Below are positions 15,906 through 25,099 of a stretch of DNA of 62,579 bases, piece by piece. Origin of the DNA: Lachnospiraceae bacterium (lineage in GTDB: Bacteria > Bacillota > Clostridia > Lachnospirales > Lachnospiraceae). The notes beneath the pieces are model-generated. The model saw nothing but the letters and a program-made list of their open reading frames with translations, was not told the DNA's origin and searched no databases. The DNA is taken from contig JAJQEO010000022.1 in NCBI GenBank assembly GCA_021201665.1, positions 1 through 62,579 on the forward strand, read 5' to 3'. Position 1 is the first letter of the stretch. Each line of letters begins with the position of its first letter. The position numbers and the translations under genes were made by a program.

Positions 15906-17612
15906 ATGGGATATTATCTGAACTCGGAGGATGCGTATGAACTTTACAAAAGTGAGACAGGGAAAGATTATTTTATAGATAAAACAAAAATGCTTCAGGA
16001 TTTGATCCGGATTATAGATCAGGGGGGAGACAGCATTTCCATTACCAGACCCCGTAGATTTGGAAAGTCCGTAATTGCAGCCATGATCGGCGCATTTTTC
16101 GGAAAGGGAGCCGACAGCAGTGCCCTGTTTTCAAAGCTTAAAATAGCAGAAAATTCAGAATACACGAAGCATCTGAATCAACATAATGTGATTTATGTTG
16201 ATTTCAGCAAGGGGCCGGCTGAATGCAAATCCTACGCTCAGTATATCGACTATATTAAAGAACGCCTGACGCTGGATCTGAAAGAGTCCTATCCGAATGC
16301 GTTCTTACTGCCGGACGATACATTGGGCGAGACTCTCCGCAATGTATTTAGAAAATATAACCGCGAGAAGTTCATCCTTGTGTTTGATGAGTGGGACTAT
16401 ATTTTCCACAGGGATTATTTTACGGAATCGGACCGGGGCAGGTTCACTGCCTTTCTCGGTGATCTGACAAAGGGCAGGGCCTATGTCACCCTGACCTATA
16501 TGACGGGAATTCTTCCGATCAAAAAATATTCCGGCAGTGACACGATGAACCACTTCGCTGAGTTTAATATGGCGAACAGCGGTATGTACAGCGAGTATTT
16601 TGGATTTACAAACGCAGAGGTAGACGAGCTTTATCAGCGCTATGTCAGAAATACGCCGAACCCGGTCATTTCGCGGGAAGATTTAAGGGACTGGTACGAT
16701 GGTTATCATCGGAAGGGGAAGGAGAGCGTTTACAATCCGAACTCTGTGGTATTCGCGCTTACCCAGAACGAGCCGGGGAACTATTGGGCGCGTGCCGGTG
16801 AGTATGAAGAACTAAAGGATTATATTTTGGATGATACGGATGGCGTTCGGGATGCTGTGATGCTGCTGGCGGCGGGTGAGTCGGTGAAGGTGGATATTCA
16901 GGAATATGCGACATCAGCGCAGAAACTGGAAACCAGAGACGAAATTCTCTCAGTTATGACTGTTTATGGTTATCTGAATTATTTCGATGGCTGCGTGAGG
17001 ATCCCGAACCGGGAACTCTGGATGGAGTTTGATAAAATCATCCGCGCGGCTCCGAGATTTAATTATATGCGCGAGCTGGAGAAGGAATCGTTGCGTATTC
17101 TGAAGGCAACTTACGATGGGGATGAAGATACAGTTGGGAAAATGCTCGCGATTGTGCATACAACGGAGTCTCCTTTAAAAGCATATAGTGACGAAGCTGA
17201 ACTGTCGGGCAGCGTGAAGCTTGCTTATATTGCCGCAAGGAATAAATACAACATGGAGCGAATTGAAACGCCCCCTCGCTGTGCTCGGCGGCAGGTCGCG
17301 CCGTCCATTGGAAGAAATGCTGCGCATTTGGACGGCGCTAAAGACCAGGCAGGCATCGGATATGTAGATTATATCTTTTATCCGCATAACAGGTCTGATG
17401 ATGGCATCATTATTGAACTTAAAGTAGATGATTCTCCGGAAACTGCTCTGCAGCAGATTAAGGATAAGGATTACGCGTTAAAGTTTAAAGGAAAGGTGGG
17501 GGAGCAGCCGAAAACGACCGGCAGGATTATCCTGGTGGGAATCGGGTATTACAAGAAAGATAAAGTGCATCGGTGCAGGATTGAGATTTTAGACAGCTTT
17601 TTGGCAAAATAA
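15906..17612 (+). CDS. AAA-ATPase (PF09820-like) with PD-(D/E)XK nuclease-like domain
   Basis: This 568-aa protein belongs to the AAA-ATPase_like plus PDDEXK family abundant in gut Firmicutes. The N-terminus (YYLNSEDAYELYKSETGKDY, then FIDKTKML) is typical, the Walker A is RPRRFGKS near residue 50 and the Walker B-like strand is ILVFDEWDY near 157. The nuclease-like core near the C-terminus reads GYVDYIFYP...IIIELK (Asp and E-x-K). Between residues about 455 and 480 a stretch (PPRCARRQVAPSIGRNAAHL and neighbours) interrupts the normally continuous join between these parts; it is encoded by a palindromic repeat. The frame is preserved. Biological role unknown. Confidence 0.85.
   Translation: MGYYLNSEDAYELYKSETGKDYFIDKTKMLQDLIRIIDQGGDSISITRPRRFGKSVIAAMIGAFFGKGADSSALFSKLKIAENSEYTKHLNQHNVIYVDFSKGPAECKSYAQYIDYIKERLTLDLKESYPNAFLLPDDTLGETLRNVFRKYNREKFILVFDEWDYIFHRDYFTESDRGRFTAFLGDLTKGRAYVTLTYMTGILPIKKYSGSDTMNHFAEFNMANSGMYSEYFGFTNAEVDELYQRYVRNTPNPVISREDLRDWYDGYHRKGKESVYNPNSVVFALTQNEPGNYWARAGEYEELKDYILDDTDGVRDAVMLLAAGESVKVDIQEYATSAQKLETRDEILSVMTVYGYLNYFDGCVRIPNRELWMEFDKIIRAAPRFNYMRELEKESLRILKATYDGDEDTVGKMLAIVHTTESPLKAYSDEAELSGSVKLAYIAARNKYNMERIETPPRCARRQVAPSIGRNAAHLDGAKDQAGIGYVDYIFYPHNRSDDGIIIELKVDDSPETALQQIKDKDYALKFKGKVGEQPKTTGRIILVGIGYYKKDKVHRCRIEILDSFLAK
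17268..17350. repeat. Palindromic element inserted in frame in the AAA/nuclease gene (module D)
   Basis: The insert starts GAAACGCCCCCTCGC, matching 60467-60480, and contains a perfect 10-bp stem GCGCCGTCCA (17298-17307) / TGGACGGCGC (17329-17338) with a 21-nt loop. It adds about 26 residues without breaking the frame. Confidence 0.75.
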
Positions 17613-17650
17613 AGTAAACGTAACAGGACTTCGGACAGAAGGAGGGTTTT

Positions 17651-18196
17651 ATGCCATTACCGAAAGAACAGATCTATACAGTTGACGATATCTATGATTT
17701 GCCGGATGGCCAGCGTGCGGAGCTGGTCGATGGGCAGATCTATTATATGGCGCCCCCGAGCAGAAGACATCAGGATATTCTTTCTTTTCTGCATCTGGTT
17801 ATCGGTAATTATATTCATGAAAAAAAAGGAAACTGCAAAATCTATCCTGCGCCGTTTGCGGTATTTTTATTCGAAGATGACAGGAATTACCTGGAGCCGG
17901 ACTTATCAGTAATCTGTGATAAAGGCAAGCTGAACGATAAAGGATGCAACGGTGCGCCCGACTGGGTCATTGAAATCGTGTCGCCAGGCAGTAAACTGAT
18001 GGATTACTATACGAAGCTCGGGCTGTATCGCTCTGCAGGTGTTCGGGAGTACTGGATCGTAGATCCTATGCGGAAAAATGTGCTTGTATATGATATGGAG
18101 CATGGCGAGGGTCCAGTGACCTATTCGTTTTCCGATGTTATTCCAGTTACAATTTATCCGGGGTTTTCGGTTGATTTTGGCCGGATGGATAGTTGA
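17651..18196 (+). CDS. Uma2-family (DUF820) PD-(D/E)XK endonuclease-like protein
   Basis: This 181-aa protein has the full Uma2/DUF820 pattern: YTVDDIYDLPDGQRAELVDG at the start, RHQDILSFLH, LEPDLSVICD (metal-binding Asp), WVIEIVSPG (E-I-V-S) and YRSAGVREYWIVDP. The family is widespread and multi-copy in cyanobacteria and clostridia; it has a restriction-endonuclease-like fold, but its targets are unknown. AGAAGGAGGG lies just upstream of the ATG. It follows another nuclease-like gene with a 38-bp gap, so the two may be co-transcribed. Confidence 0.9.
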   Translation: MPLPKEQIYTVDDIYDLPDGQRAELVDGQIYYMAPPSRRHQDILSFLHLVIGNYIHEKKGNCKIYPAPFAVFLFEDDRNYLEPDLSVICDKGKLNDKGCNGAPDWVIEIVSPGSKLMDYYTKLGLYRSAGVREYWIVDPMRKNVLVYDMEHGEGPVTYSFSDVIPVTIYPGFSVDFGRMDS

Positions 18197-18393
18197 TTTT
18201 GAAACAGAAAGAGTTAAGACACTCGGGCCTCATTGTTGAAATAAGTCGGCCGAAATCCCATTGGCTGCAGACGATGGGCAGTTCACTGAGATAAAGGGAC
18301 ATAAGGCCACGAATCGGAACGCAGAAGCGTCGTTTTTGGCTTTGATGACTTGATTTTATAAAAAATACAGGGAAAGGCAGAATAAGGAAAAGC

Positions 18394-19704
18394 ATGAACA
18401 ACAAGTGGATTACTGGAATGGATTTATCCACGCTGCTGGCGGTGGAGGAGAATGGTGGTAAGTTTTACGATCACGGAGTGCCGGGCGGCGCGATGGAGAT
18501 TTTGCAGAAATATGGCATGAATCTGGTGCGGCTGCGCATCTGGAATGATCCATATGACGAGCAGGGAAATCCGTACGGCGCGGGAGATTGCGATATTGAG
18601 ACGGTACTGACGCTCGCGAAACAGGCGAAGCAGCTGGGGATCGGCTGGCTGCTGGATTTTCATTACAGCGACTTCTGGGCAGACCCGGGGAAGCAGTGGG
18701 TGCCGAAGGCCTGGCGGGGCATGAATGCGAAGGAGCTGGAGCAGGCGATTTATGATTATACGACTGAAGTGCTGGAGCACTGCCGGAAGGAGGATGCCCT
18801 GCCGCAAATGGTTGCGGTGGGGAATGAACTGTCGAACGGTTTTCTCTGGCCGCTCGGGCAGCTGCCGCACGGCGGGAGCTGGAAACGACTGCTGGGGAAG
18901 GTGCAGGGTCACAGTGACACAGTCAATGAGCTGAATCAGGGCGGTGCGATTAGTGTGCAAAGCCGACGTGACGTGATCGACGAAGAGAGCGAGATTTCTC
19001 CCGATGGTATCCGTTTGTCAGACGCGTATAAGAACATCGCCGCGTTTGTGAGCGCAGGGATCTGCGCGGTGAGGGATTTTGAGGCTCGGATCAATGCAGA
19101 TGCAGCTTCGGCTACGTACACATTGCCGGTCATGATTCACCTCGACGCCGGCGGCGACAACGAACTCTACCGCAGATGGTTTGATCATTACTTTGCGAAC
19201 GGAGGGGCGGATTTCGAGTACATCGGCCTGTCCTATTATCCGTTCTGGCATGGGACGCTGGATAAGCTGCAGTACAATATGAATGACATCGCGCGGCGCT
19301 ATGGGAAAAAGCTGGTCGTGGCGGAGGTGTCGATGGGCTTCACGATGGAAGATTATGCTTCTTACGAGAAGCTTTCGGCAGCGGAGCGCAAGGGCATGGC
19401 GACAAAGCCGGAGGCTGCGGCCATGGTGCCGTATCCGATGACCCCGCAGGGACAGGCAGACTTTATGAGAGACGCGATCGAGGTGATCCGTCAGGTGCCG
19501 GACCATCTGGGATGCGGCTTTATCTACTGGGAGTCGGCGTGGATCCCGGTGCCGAACGTTGGTTGGGCGAACGCGGCCTCCTGTGAATATATCCACGATC
19601 CGGGACCAGGCGGAAACGAGTGGGCCAACCAGGCGCTGTTTGATTATGAGGGGAACGCCCTGCCGGCACTGGATGTGATCGGGGAATATGCCGGGAAAGC
19701 ATGA
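18394..19704 (+). CDS. GH53 endo-beta-1,4-galactanase, intracellular form
   Basis: GH53 signatures are clear: MDLSTLLAVEENGGKFYD near the N-terminus, LVRLRIWNDP, acid/base Glu145 in AVGNEL, LSYYPFWHG, and nucleophile Glu311 in LVVAEVSMGF. There is no signal peptide, so the enzyme would act inside the cell on imported galacto-oligosaccharides rather than on galactan polymer. An insert of about 35 residues (VNELNQGGAISVQSRRDVID and following, residues 177-205) occurs between conserved blocks. The nearby galT and sugar importers fit use of galactose-containing glycans. Confidence 0.92.
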   Translation: MNNKWITGMDLSTLLAVEENGGKFYDHGVPGGAMEILQKYGMNLVRLRIWNDPYDEQGNPYGAGDCDIETVLTLAKQAKQLGIGWLLDFHYSDFWADPGKQWVPKAWRGMNAKELEQAIYDYTTEVLEHCRKEDALPQMVAVGNELSNGFLWPLGQLPHGGSWKRLLGKVQGHSDTVNELNQGGAISVQSRRDVIDEESEISPDGIRLSDAYKNIAAFVSAGICAVRDFEARINADAASATYTLPVMIHLDAGGDNELYRRWFDHYFANGGADFEYIGLSYYPFWHGTLDKLQYNMNDIARRYGKKLVVAEVSMGFTMEDYASYEKLSAAERKGMATKPEAAAMVPYPMTPQGQADFMRDAIEVIRQVPDHLGCGFIYWESAWIPVPNVGWANAASCEYIHDPGPGGNEWANQALFDYEGNALPALDVIGEYAGKA

Positions 19705-19755
19705 GAACTGAAAAGCACGCATTATAAAGTACGCGTTAATAAGTACGCATTGAAA

Positions 19756-19782
19756 AGTGCCGCAGGTCATGCGGCATTTTTT
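19756..19782 (+). terminator. Terminator of the GH53 gene
   Basis: TGCCGCA-ggtca-TGCGGCA followed by six T. Just upstream are three short near-repeats of about 14 bp (AAGCACGCATT, AAGTACGCGTT, AAGTACGCATT). Confidence 0.88.
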
Positions 19783-19870
19783 GCTGAGAGGGTTCTTTAA
19801 TTATGACGGATCCAGGATCCAGATCTCTGACTAAACCTTGTACCGGATCCGGCTTGTGTACAATACGAAA

Positions 19871-20623
19871 TTATGAGATCGTGTAGTTGGTTGTAATCGT
19901 TCCGCCATTTGAAGTGTTAACATAGGTGACAGCCAGGGTATAGGTTCTGCCCTTTGTCAGACGGCCGACAGCTACAGAAACGCTGGACTTTGGCGTATTG
20001 TAGTAACGATAATAACTGGTGCTTGTAGAGGTGCTGGAAGTGTAATTACTGTAGTATAGCTGGATGATCTGAACTTTCCAGCCGCTTTTCGCTGAAATTT
20101 TCAGCTTCGCGTTGGCGGTCGTCTTTTTCAGTGTAGCACTTGCGCTCGCAGAAGATTTTGTCTTAGTAGCAAAGGTCTTGCTGCTGTTTACATTGGTAAG
20201 CGTGATGGAACTCACCGGGTTGGTATATGCCTTAACATATAGTTTGGTCTTGTAAGTCGTACTGCCGATCTTATAGGAAATTGTGGTGGAACCAGTTTTC
20301 TTGATTTTGAAGCTGATAGTCGCGAATCCGTAAGAATCGGAGCTGGTGCTTGAACTTTCATAACTGGTATTGCTGTATTTAATGCCAGAGTAATACAGGC
20401 TATATCTGGTTGCTACGGAAGTACTGGAACTCTTTACAGAGGAAGCGGTTATTTTGTTTGTAGAGTCCAAAGTAACTAACATATCATAGTATTCTGAGCC
20501 TGATAATGTCTTTGAAGGCAGATAATAATACTCCGTCGAGGTAGCTGCCGATGCCGGAATGGCGGTAAACAGCATGGTGAACGCGAGCGCGATCACGGAA
20601 AGCTTTTTGAACATCTTTTTCAT
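19871..20623 (-). CDS. Secreted Ser/Thr/Tyr-rich beta-sheet protein
   Basis: The 250-aa product starts with a clear signal peptide (MKKMFKKLSVIALAFTMLFT, cleavage after ASA). The mature part is very rich in Ser, Thr, Tyr and Lys with alternating short strands (FATISFKIKKTGSTTISYKI, TYTLAVTYVNTS), which suggests two or three Ig-like or fibronectin-like beta domains. The composition and YYS/TST runs resemble the C-terminal repeats of the 1132-aa surface protein at 48.9 kb. No sortase motif or transmembrane anchor is visible, so it is probably released or loosely wall-associated. Function unknown. Confidence 0.75.
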   Translation of the reverse strand: MKKMFKKLSVIALAFTMLFTAIPASAATSTEYYYLPSKTLSGSEYYDMLVTLDSTNKITASSVKSSSTSVATRYSLYYSGIKYSNTSYESSSTSSDSYGFATISFKIKKTGSTTISYKIGSTTYKTKLYVKAYTNPVSSITLTNVNSSKTFATKTKSSASASATLKKTTANAKLKISAKSGWKVQIIQLYYSNYTSSTSTSTSYYRYYNTPKSSVSVAVGRLTKGRTYTLAVTYVNTSNGGTITTNYTIS

Positions 20624-20858
20624 ACTTGATTTTTCCTTTCCTTTCTTTGGATTTTAGTCTGTCCGTCGGGACAGATTGTGAAGGAACCCTCCCTTTTCTA
20701 CCAGATTTTAACATCGAAAGGGCGGATATGCAACTAAAATCAGATGCATTTCCGCCATTTTTGTTCAGCTTTTTGTTCGCCTTGTTTTTTTGACGCAATT
20801 ATGCCTGGCACATTGATACCTGACTATTTTTGCTCAGAGTATTTTTATACAGACTGTT

Positions 20859-21344
20859 TCATTCAAAATCCTCAATGTATTTCTGCAGCTTCCCGAACGC
20901 GCCTTTATAGATCACGGACAGCAGCTTGTCCGTCCGCCGGAGGGCGCGCTGCATCTGTTCAGGGGTGAGCAGGCCGTCTCGCGCGGCGTCCGCAAGCTCG
21001 TCAAGGTCGACGACCCGCACAAAGCCGTCCGGGTAGACGATCACGTCCACAAGCAGGTCGGTGAAGATGTAACTCTTTTCTGCTTCTTTATATTCATACT
21101 CAATGATGTCGCAGTACCAGCTGATCAGCTGATCCTCGTGGTCGTAGAATTTGCTGACCTTGTAGCCGCGCTCCAGAAAATAGCAGGAGTAGCCGTGATG
21201 GAGAGTTTTTTTGGGCCGGATTGTGTGCCATCTGGTGATGATGACCTCTTTGTCCGCATACAGGATGATGTCGTCGTCCAGCAGCAGGCATTCCTCCGGG
21301 ATGATCCTTTTCCGGTACAGCCGAATCTCATTTTCGCTGTTCAT
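20859..21344 (-). CDS. DUF402-domain protein
   Basis: The 161-aa protein has the DUF402 core: a beta-barrel with WYCDIIEYEY followed by YIFTDLLVDVIVYPDGFVRV and a DLDEL acidic motif, then a C-terminal helix pair. Characterised relatives (Staphylococcus Ntdp, Streptomyces FomD) are metal-dependent nucleoside di/triphosphate or related phosphatases that use these acidic residues. The acidic ligands appear present, so activity is plausible, but the substrate is unknown. It is monocistronic. Confidence 0.8.
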   Translation of the reverse strand: MNSENEIRLYRKRIIPEECLLLDDDIILYADKEVIITRWHTIRPKKTLHHGYSCYFLERGYKVSKFYDHEDQLISWYCDIIEYEYKEAEKSYIFTDLLVDVIVYPDGFVRVVDLDELADAARDGLLTPEQMQRALRRTDKLLSVIYKGAFGKLQKYIEDFE

Positions 21345-21567
21345 AGTGCGTCCTCCGTTTGACTCTGAGTATTTGCAGATGAAGATTGATAGTTTATAAG
21401 TTTATAGTAAAAGACTTTCGCTGCTTTTCTGCCTCGGAAAAACCGAACGGTCAGATTTGCTTATGACACAGGAATATTATAATGGCTTTTATACATTTGC
21501 TGTATTCGTCCCGGATGGCAAAGAAAATGTGGGAGTGTTCCTGACTGGAAGCTGCTCATTCATGCAC

Positions 21568-22527
21568 TCATGACCACCCGTCGAGCATCCGGATGTTTTT
21601 ATCAGAAAGACGGCGCTCGTAGGCTTCCGGCGATTTGCGCCATTCCTTCGGGGTGGCATTCATGTAGCGCCGGAAGTTGCGGTTGAAGGTGGCGAGACTG
21701 CAAAAACCGCATTTTTCCGCGATTTCTGAGATCGGCTCGTTGCCCTTTTGTAAAAGCTCGCAGGCCGCGCGTATGCGGACCTGGTTGATATAGTCTGAGG
21801 GAGTCAGTCCCATACATTCTACGAAAAGACGCCGGAAATGGGTTTCGCTCATGTGGCAGACGCCGGCGAGGTCGCTCACGCGCAGGGTTTTTTCAAAGTG
21901 GTCGCCGACGTATTCGAGTGCGCGGGAGATCTGGAGAGAATCTGGTCCCGGAGAGATACCTGCAGCTTTCGCGTTTTCGATCAGAACCGGCTGGTGGCGG
22001 GCAATTTCGACAAACAATGCGCGCAGCAGGCCGTTTACCGCATCAGTATAGTGCTCTCTGCGGTCGACCATTTCCCGGAGAATCGCCTGGATCAAAGCCG
22101 CCAGAGAAGGGGATTCCTCTCGCGTAGTGCAGATGGCGTTGCGATGGATCCGCGCGAGAAGCTCGCCCGCCTGCCGGGAGTCGTCCGGATAAAAAGTGGG
22201 CAGAAGCCGTTCCGTGTCGATAAACAGGTATTCCCAGCGGTTGCTGGTCCGGTCTGTGCCGCTGGTGGTGTGCGGATAGTTTTTCGGAATCACGGTGATG
22301 GTGCCCGGGCCATATTCGAACTGGCTGTCCTCCAGAACCAGAGTGCCTGCTCCCTCGTAGCAGTAACCGATCTCGGTCAGGTTGTGGAAATGCAGGCATG
22401 AAATCGGCTGCCCGTATTCATCATAGCCGTAAGGGCGTACCCAGATTTCTCCGAGCAGCGCCAGCAGGGGCTCGCCATGCGGGACTTCATAATAACGGAA
22501 TTCCAGATGTTCTTTCTTTTTGGCCAT
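21568..22527 (-). CDS. AraC-family transcriptional regulator with cupin sensor
   Basis: An N-terminal cupin-like sugar-binding half (HFHNLTEIGYCYEGAGTLVL, then PGTITVIPKNYPH) is followed by a C-terminal double helix-turn-helix (residues about 205-300: LRVSDLAGVCHMSETHFRRL, then PISEIAEKCGFCSLATFNRN). The length of 319 aa is normal. It is divergent from the sugar importer at 23.3 kb, whose promoter has a TATAAT but no -35, and instead has two 14-bp direct repeats 21 bp apart. It is thus the probable activator of that importer. Confidence 0.93.
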   Translation of the reverse strand: MAKKKEHLEFRYYEVPHGEPLLALLGEIWVRPYGYDEYGQPISCLHFHNLTEIGYCYEGAGTLVLEDSQFEYGPGTITVIPKNYPHTTSGTDRTSNRWEYLFIDTERLLPTFYPDDSRQAGELLARIHRNAICTTREESPSLAALIQAILREMVDRREHYTDAVNGLLRALFVEIARHQPVLIENAKAAGISPGPDSLQISRALEYVGDHFEKTLRVSDLAGVCHMSETHFRRLFVECMGLTPSDYINQVRIRAACELLQKGNEPISEIAEKCGFCSLATFNRNFRRYMNATPKEWRKSPEAYERRLSDKNIRMLDGWS

Positions 22528-22938
22528 TTCCTGTCACACTGCCTTTTCCCCGGGATGTCTGCCTGAGACGGTTCCCGTACACAAGTGCTTTCCGGCATAC
22601 GGGATTGCTGTTGATTTATTTCGAGAAAATATCGTGCATGTTGCGTTCCCCGAACGCCTTATTGCTTTATACCAGTGGTTTCGTTGTGTGCCTTGTTGCT
22701 TTATATCAATGGTTTCTCTGCCTGCTGTATTGAATTATAACGGCGGTTTTCGCGCACTGTACTGTGTGATTTATCTCAGCATGAAGTATATTTGAGTTAT
22801 CATAACAGAAAAATGAAAAAAAGGGAATAAAAATATGAAAAAAATCTATTGTTGGAGTGACAGATGTCACAGCTTATCAGAGAAAGTAAACAAAAAAATG
22901 TAAATAAGAGGGGGCGAAAAGGTTCCTTTTGCCACATG

Positions 22939-22973
22939 ATAGTCGAAAATGAAAAGTGTATAGTTGAAAATGA
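22939..22973 (+). promoter_or_regulatory. Direct-repeat activator site (probable AraC-family binding site)
   Basis: ATAGTCGAAAATGA (22939-22952) and ATAGTTGAAAATGA (22960-22973) are 14-bp direct repeats, identical but for one base, with a 21-bp period (two helical turns). They end one base before the position of the -35. This geometry is typical of AraC-type class II activation. Confidence 0.8.
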
Positions 22974-22997
22974 TAACACATGCTCTGATAAACAGGT

Positions 22998-23003
22998 TAT
23001 AAT
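22998..23003 (+). promoter_or_regulatory. -10 element of the second sugar importer
   Basis: A perfect TATAAT with no recognisable -35 (AACACA at the expected place), consistent with dependence on the activator bound at 22939-22973. The leader of about 250 bp contains the 32-bp repeats. Confidence 0.75.
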
Positions 23004-23097
23004 AGCGTGGAAATCCAAAATATCGCTCTCTTTTTTGTCCAAAATGCACAAACATATAAATGTGCTATTGCGTGAATGCATGGACAAACGGCTGCAC

Positions 23098-23223
23098 GGA
23101 CGCCCAGATGCATGGATACAATGATGCCTGGATGCCCAGATGCATGGATACAATGATGCCTGGATGCCCAGATGCATGGATACAATGATGCCTGGATGCC
23201 CGGATGTATGGCTGCATGGATGC
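23098..23223 (+). repeat. 32-bp tandem repeat in the leader of the second binding protein
   Basis: Units start at 23098, 23130, 23162 and 23194; the middle two are identical and the last is diverged. The unit core is GGATGCCCAGATGCATGG. It lies in the predicted mRNA leader, ending 24 bp before the ribosome site. There are no spacers, so it is not a CRISPR array. Confidence 0.88.
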
Positions 23224-23262
23224 CAAAAGAGAGGGAAGCAGAAAACAAGGAGGAAAGGTATT

Positions 23263-24546
23263 ATGAAATTGAAGAAGATTCTTAGTGTTGCTATGACGGC
23301 GGCGATGGTGGCGGGTCTTGCGTGCGTACCTGTTTCCGCAGACGAAGAGTCCAACACGCTCACCGTATGGTGCTGGGATCCGGCATTCAACATCTATGCG
23401 ATGGAAGAGGCTGAGAAGGTTTACCAGGAGATCAATCCGGACTTCACGCTTGAGATCGTTGAAACGGCATGGGACGATGTACAGACTCTGGTTACTACTG
23501 CGGCGGCTTCCGGCGACTACAGCACACTTCCGGACATTCTGCTGATGCAGGACAACGCGTTCCAGAAGAACGTCATCAGCTATCCGGGTCTGTTTGTGGA
23601 CATTACGGACTCTGGCATTGACTTTGCTTCCTTCGCGGAAGGCAAGACCGCTTATTCAGTTGTAGACGGCGCGAACTACGGCGTTCCGTTTGACAATGGC
23701 GCGGTTGTCGCATGCTACAGGACAGATGTTCTTGAGCAGTGCGGCCTGACCGTTGATGATTTCACAGATATTGACTGGGATGAGTACATCGAACTTGGCA
23801 AGACTGTTCTCGAGACCACCGGTATGCCGCTTCTTTCCATGCAGGCAGGCGAGTGTGACCTTCTGATGATGATGCTGCAGTCCGCGGGCGGCAGCTGGTG
23901 CAACGAAGACGGCACACCGAACATCTCCGGAAATGAGATCATCACCAAGGTTATGGAGACCTACAAGACCCTCGTTGACGAAGGCATCCTTATTGAAGTA
24001 AACAGCTGGGATGAGTATGTAGCGACCATGGTGAACTCCACCGTAGCAGGCACCATCAATGGCTGCTGGATCCTGGCTTCCATCCAGACCGCAGAAGATC
24101 AGTCCGGCAACTGGGCGATCACCAATATGCCGAGCCTGGTAGACATCGACGGCGCGACCAACTACTCCAACAACGGCGGCTCCAGCTGGGCAATCACAGC
24201 AAACTGCTCAAATGTTGACCTTGCAACTGATTTCCTGGCGAACACCTTCGCAGGCAGCGTAGAGTTCTATGAGACCATCCTTCCGAGCTCCGCAGCGATC
24301 GCTACTTATCTGCCGGCGGGCGAGAGCGACGTATACGCAGAGCCGCAGGAATACTTCGGCGGCGACGCGATCTATGCTAAGATCGTAGAGTACTCCGGAT
24401 ATACTCCGAGCAATTACACGGGCGTTTATTACTATGAGGCACGTGAGGCTCTGGCTATCGCCGTGACGAACGTCGTAGCAGGCGCGGACATCGCGTCCGA
24501 GCTGGATACCGCTCAGTCCACCGTAGAGTTTGCAATGGGCATGTAA
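23263..24546 (+). CDS. Sugar ABC transporter substrate-binding protein (CUT1 class)
   Basis: AAGGAGG at 23247-23253 fixes ATG 23263, giving 427 aa; the longer upstream frame runs through the 32-bp repeats and is not credible. The signal peptide MKLKKILSVAMTAAMVAG is followed by LACVPVSADE; there is a Cys but the lipobox is poor (G-L-A-C), so signal peptidase I cleavage after VSA is as likely. The mature part is a family 1 solute-binding protein (TVWCWDPAFNIYAMEEAEKV, YGVPFDNGAVVACYRTD, NGCWILASIQTA). It is the first gene of an importer with two permeases from 25.1 kb, under probable AraC-type control. Confidence 0.9.
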   Translation: MKLKKILSVAMTAAMVAGLACVPVSADEESNTLTVWCWDPAFNIYAMEEAEKVYQEINPDFTLEIVETAWDDVQTLVTTAAASGDYSTLPDILLMQDNAFQKNVISYPGLFVDITDSGIDFASFAEGKTAYSVVDGANYGVPFDNGAVVACYRTDVLEQCGLTVDDFTDIDWDEYIELGKTVLETTGMPLLSMQAGECDLLMMMLQSAGGSWCNEDGTPNISGNEIITKVMETYKTLVDEGILIEVNSWDEYVATMVNSTVAGTINGCWILASIQTAEDQSGNWAITNMPSLVDIDGATNYSNNGGSSWAITANCSNVDLATDFLANTFAGSVEFYETILPSSAAIATYLPAGESDVYAEPQEYFGGDAIYAKIVEYSGYTPSNYTGVYYYEAREALAIAVTNVVAGADIASELDTAQSTVEFAMGM

Positions 24547-25099
24547 GGCTTTTGAAGTGATGAACATCCGGCGGATGACTGCATTTCGCTTCGGCTGATC
24601 CTGAACGCGTGCCGGTAGTGAGCAATGATATCCCGGTTTTTACAGGAAATCGAGGATGCAGGTGCCGACCGGAGGAAAATGGAGATCCGGAACACGGAGT
24701 GCGGAGAAATCCACAGGATTATCACAGATTGCACAAAAGTACAATAGAATAACCCGCAGGAACCCTCGCAAGGCATGGTGCCGCCGGACGGGCTGGCGAA
24801 TGCCCGCGGGGGTTCTCTGTTCGTAACTGTTCCAGCATCCGGATAATTATTTTGATTTTTAATCATGTATTCTTTACCGGGCATTCTTAATTAAGCAATA
24901 AAGTCAATCCATGAGGATTTGTTTTAAGGCCGTGCACTATCATGCCTTGAGCTTGCGATTCTCGTATCAGGCAGTGCGGGATGGGCGTATCGTTTTGCGG
25001 CAGTTGTTACTGTTCACAGCTGCGTCGTGAATGGCAATCGGCAGATCCTTACTTTGCTGAGCGTGGATTGACACAGATAACGACAGGGAGGGAATTTGG
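24547..25099. other. Gene-free gap between binding protein and permeases
   Basis: About 550 bp with no supported gene. It contains an imperfect GC-rich fold at about 24760-24820 (AGGAACCCTCGC ... GCGGGGGTTCTC) without a T-run, which may attenuate or stabilise the mRNA, and short palindromes akin to the dispersed repeats. Confidence 0.5.

Noticed and set aside
22398..22795. Small hydrophobic frames between the AraC gene and its divergent promoter
   Set aside because: They overlap the AraC 5' end, lack ribosome sites and have unstable composition.
23098..23223. CRISPR array
   Set aside because: The 32-bp units are directly adjacent with no unique spacers. The same applies to the 33-bp (45065) and 36-bp (38231) arrays; no cas genes are present.
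23140..23262. N-terminal extension of the second binding protein
   Set aside because: It would put 41 residues of repeat-encoded sequence before a signal peptide; the ATG at 23263 has a perfect ribosome site.
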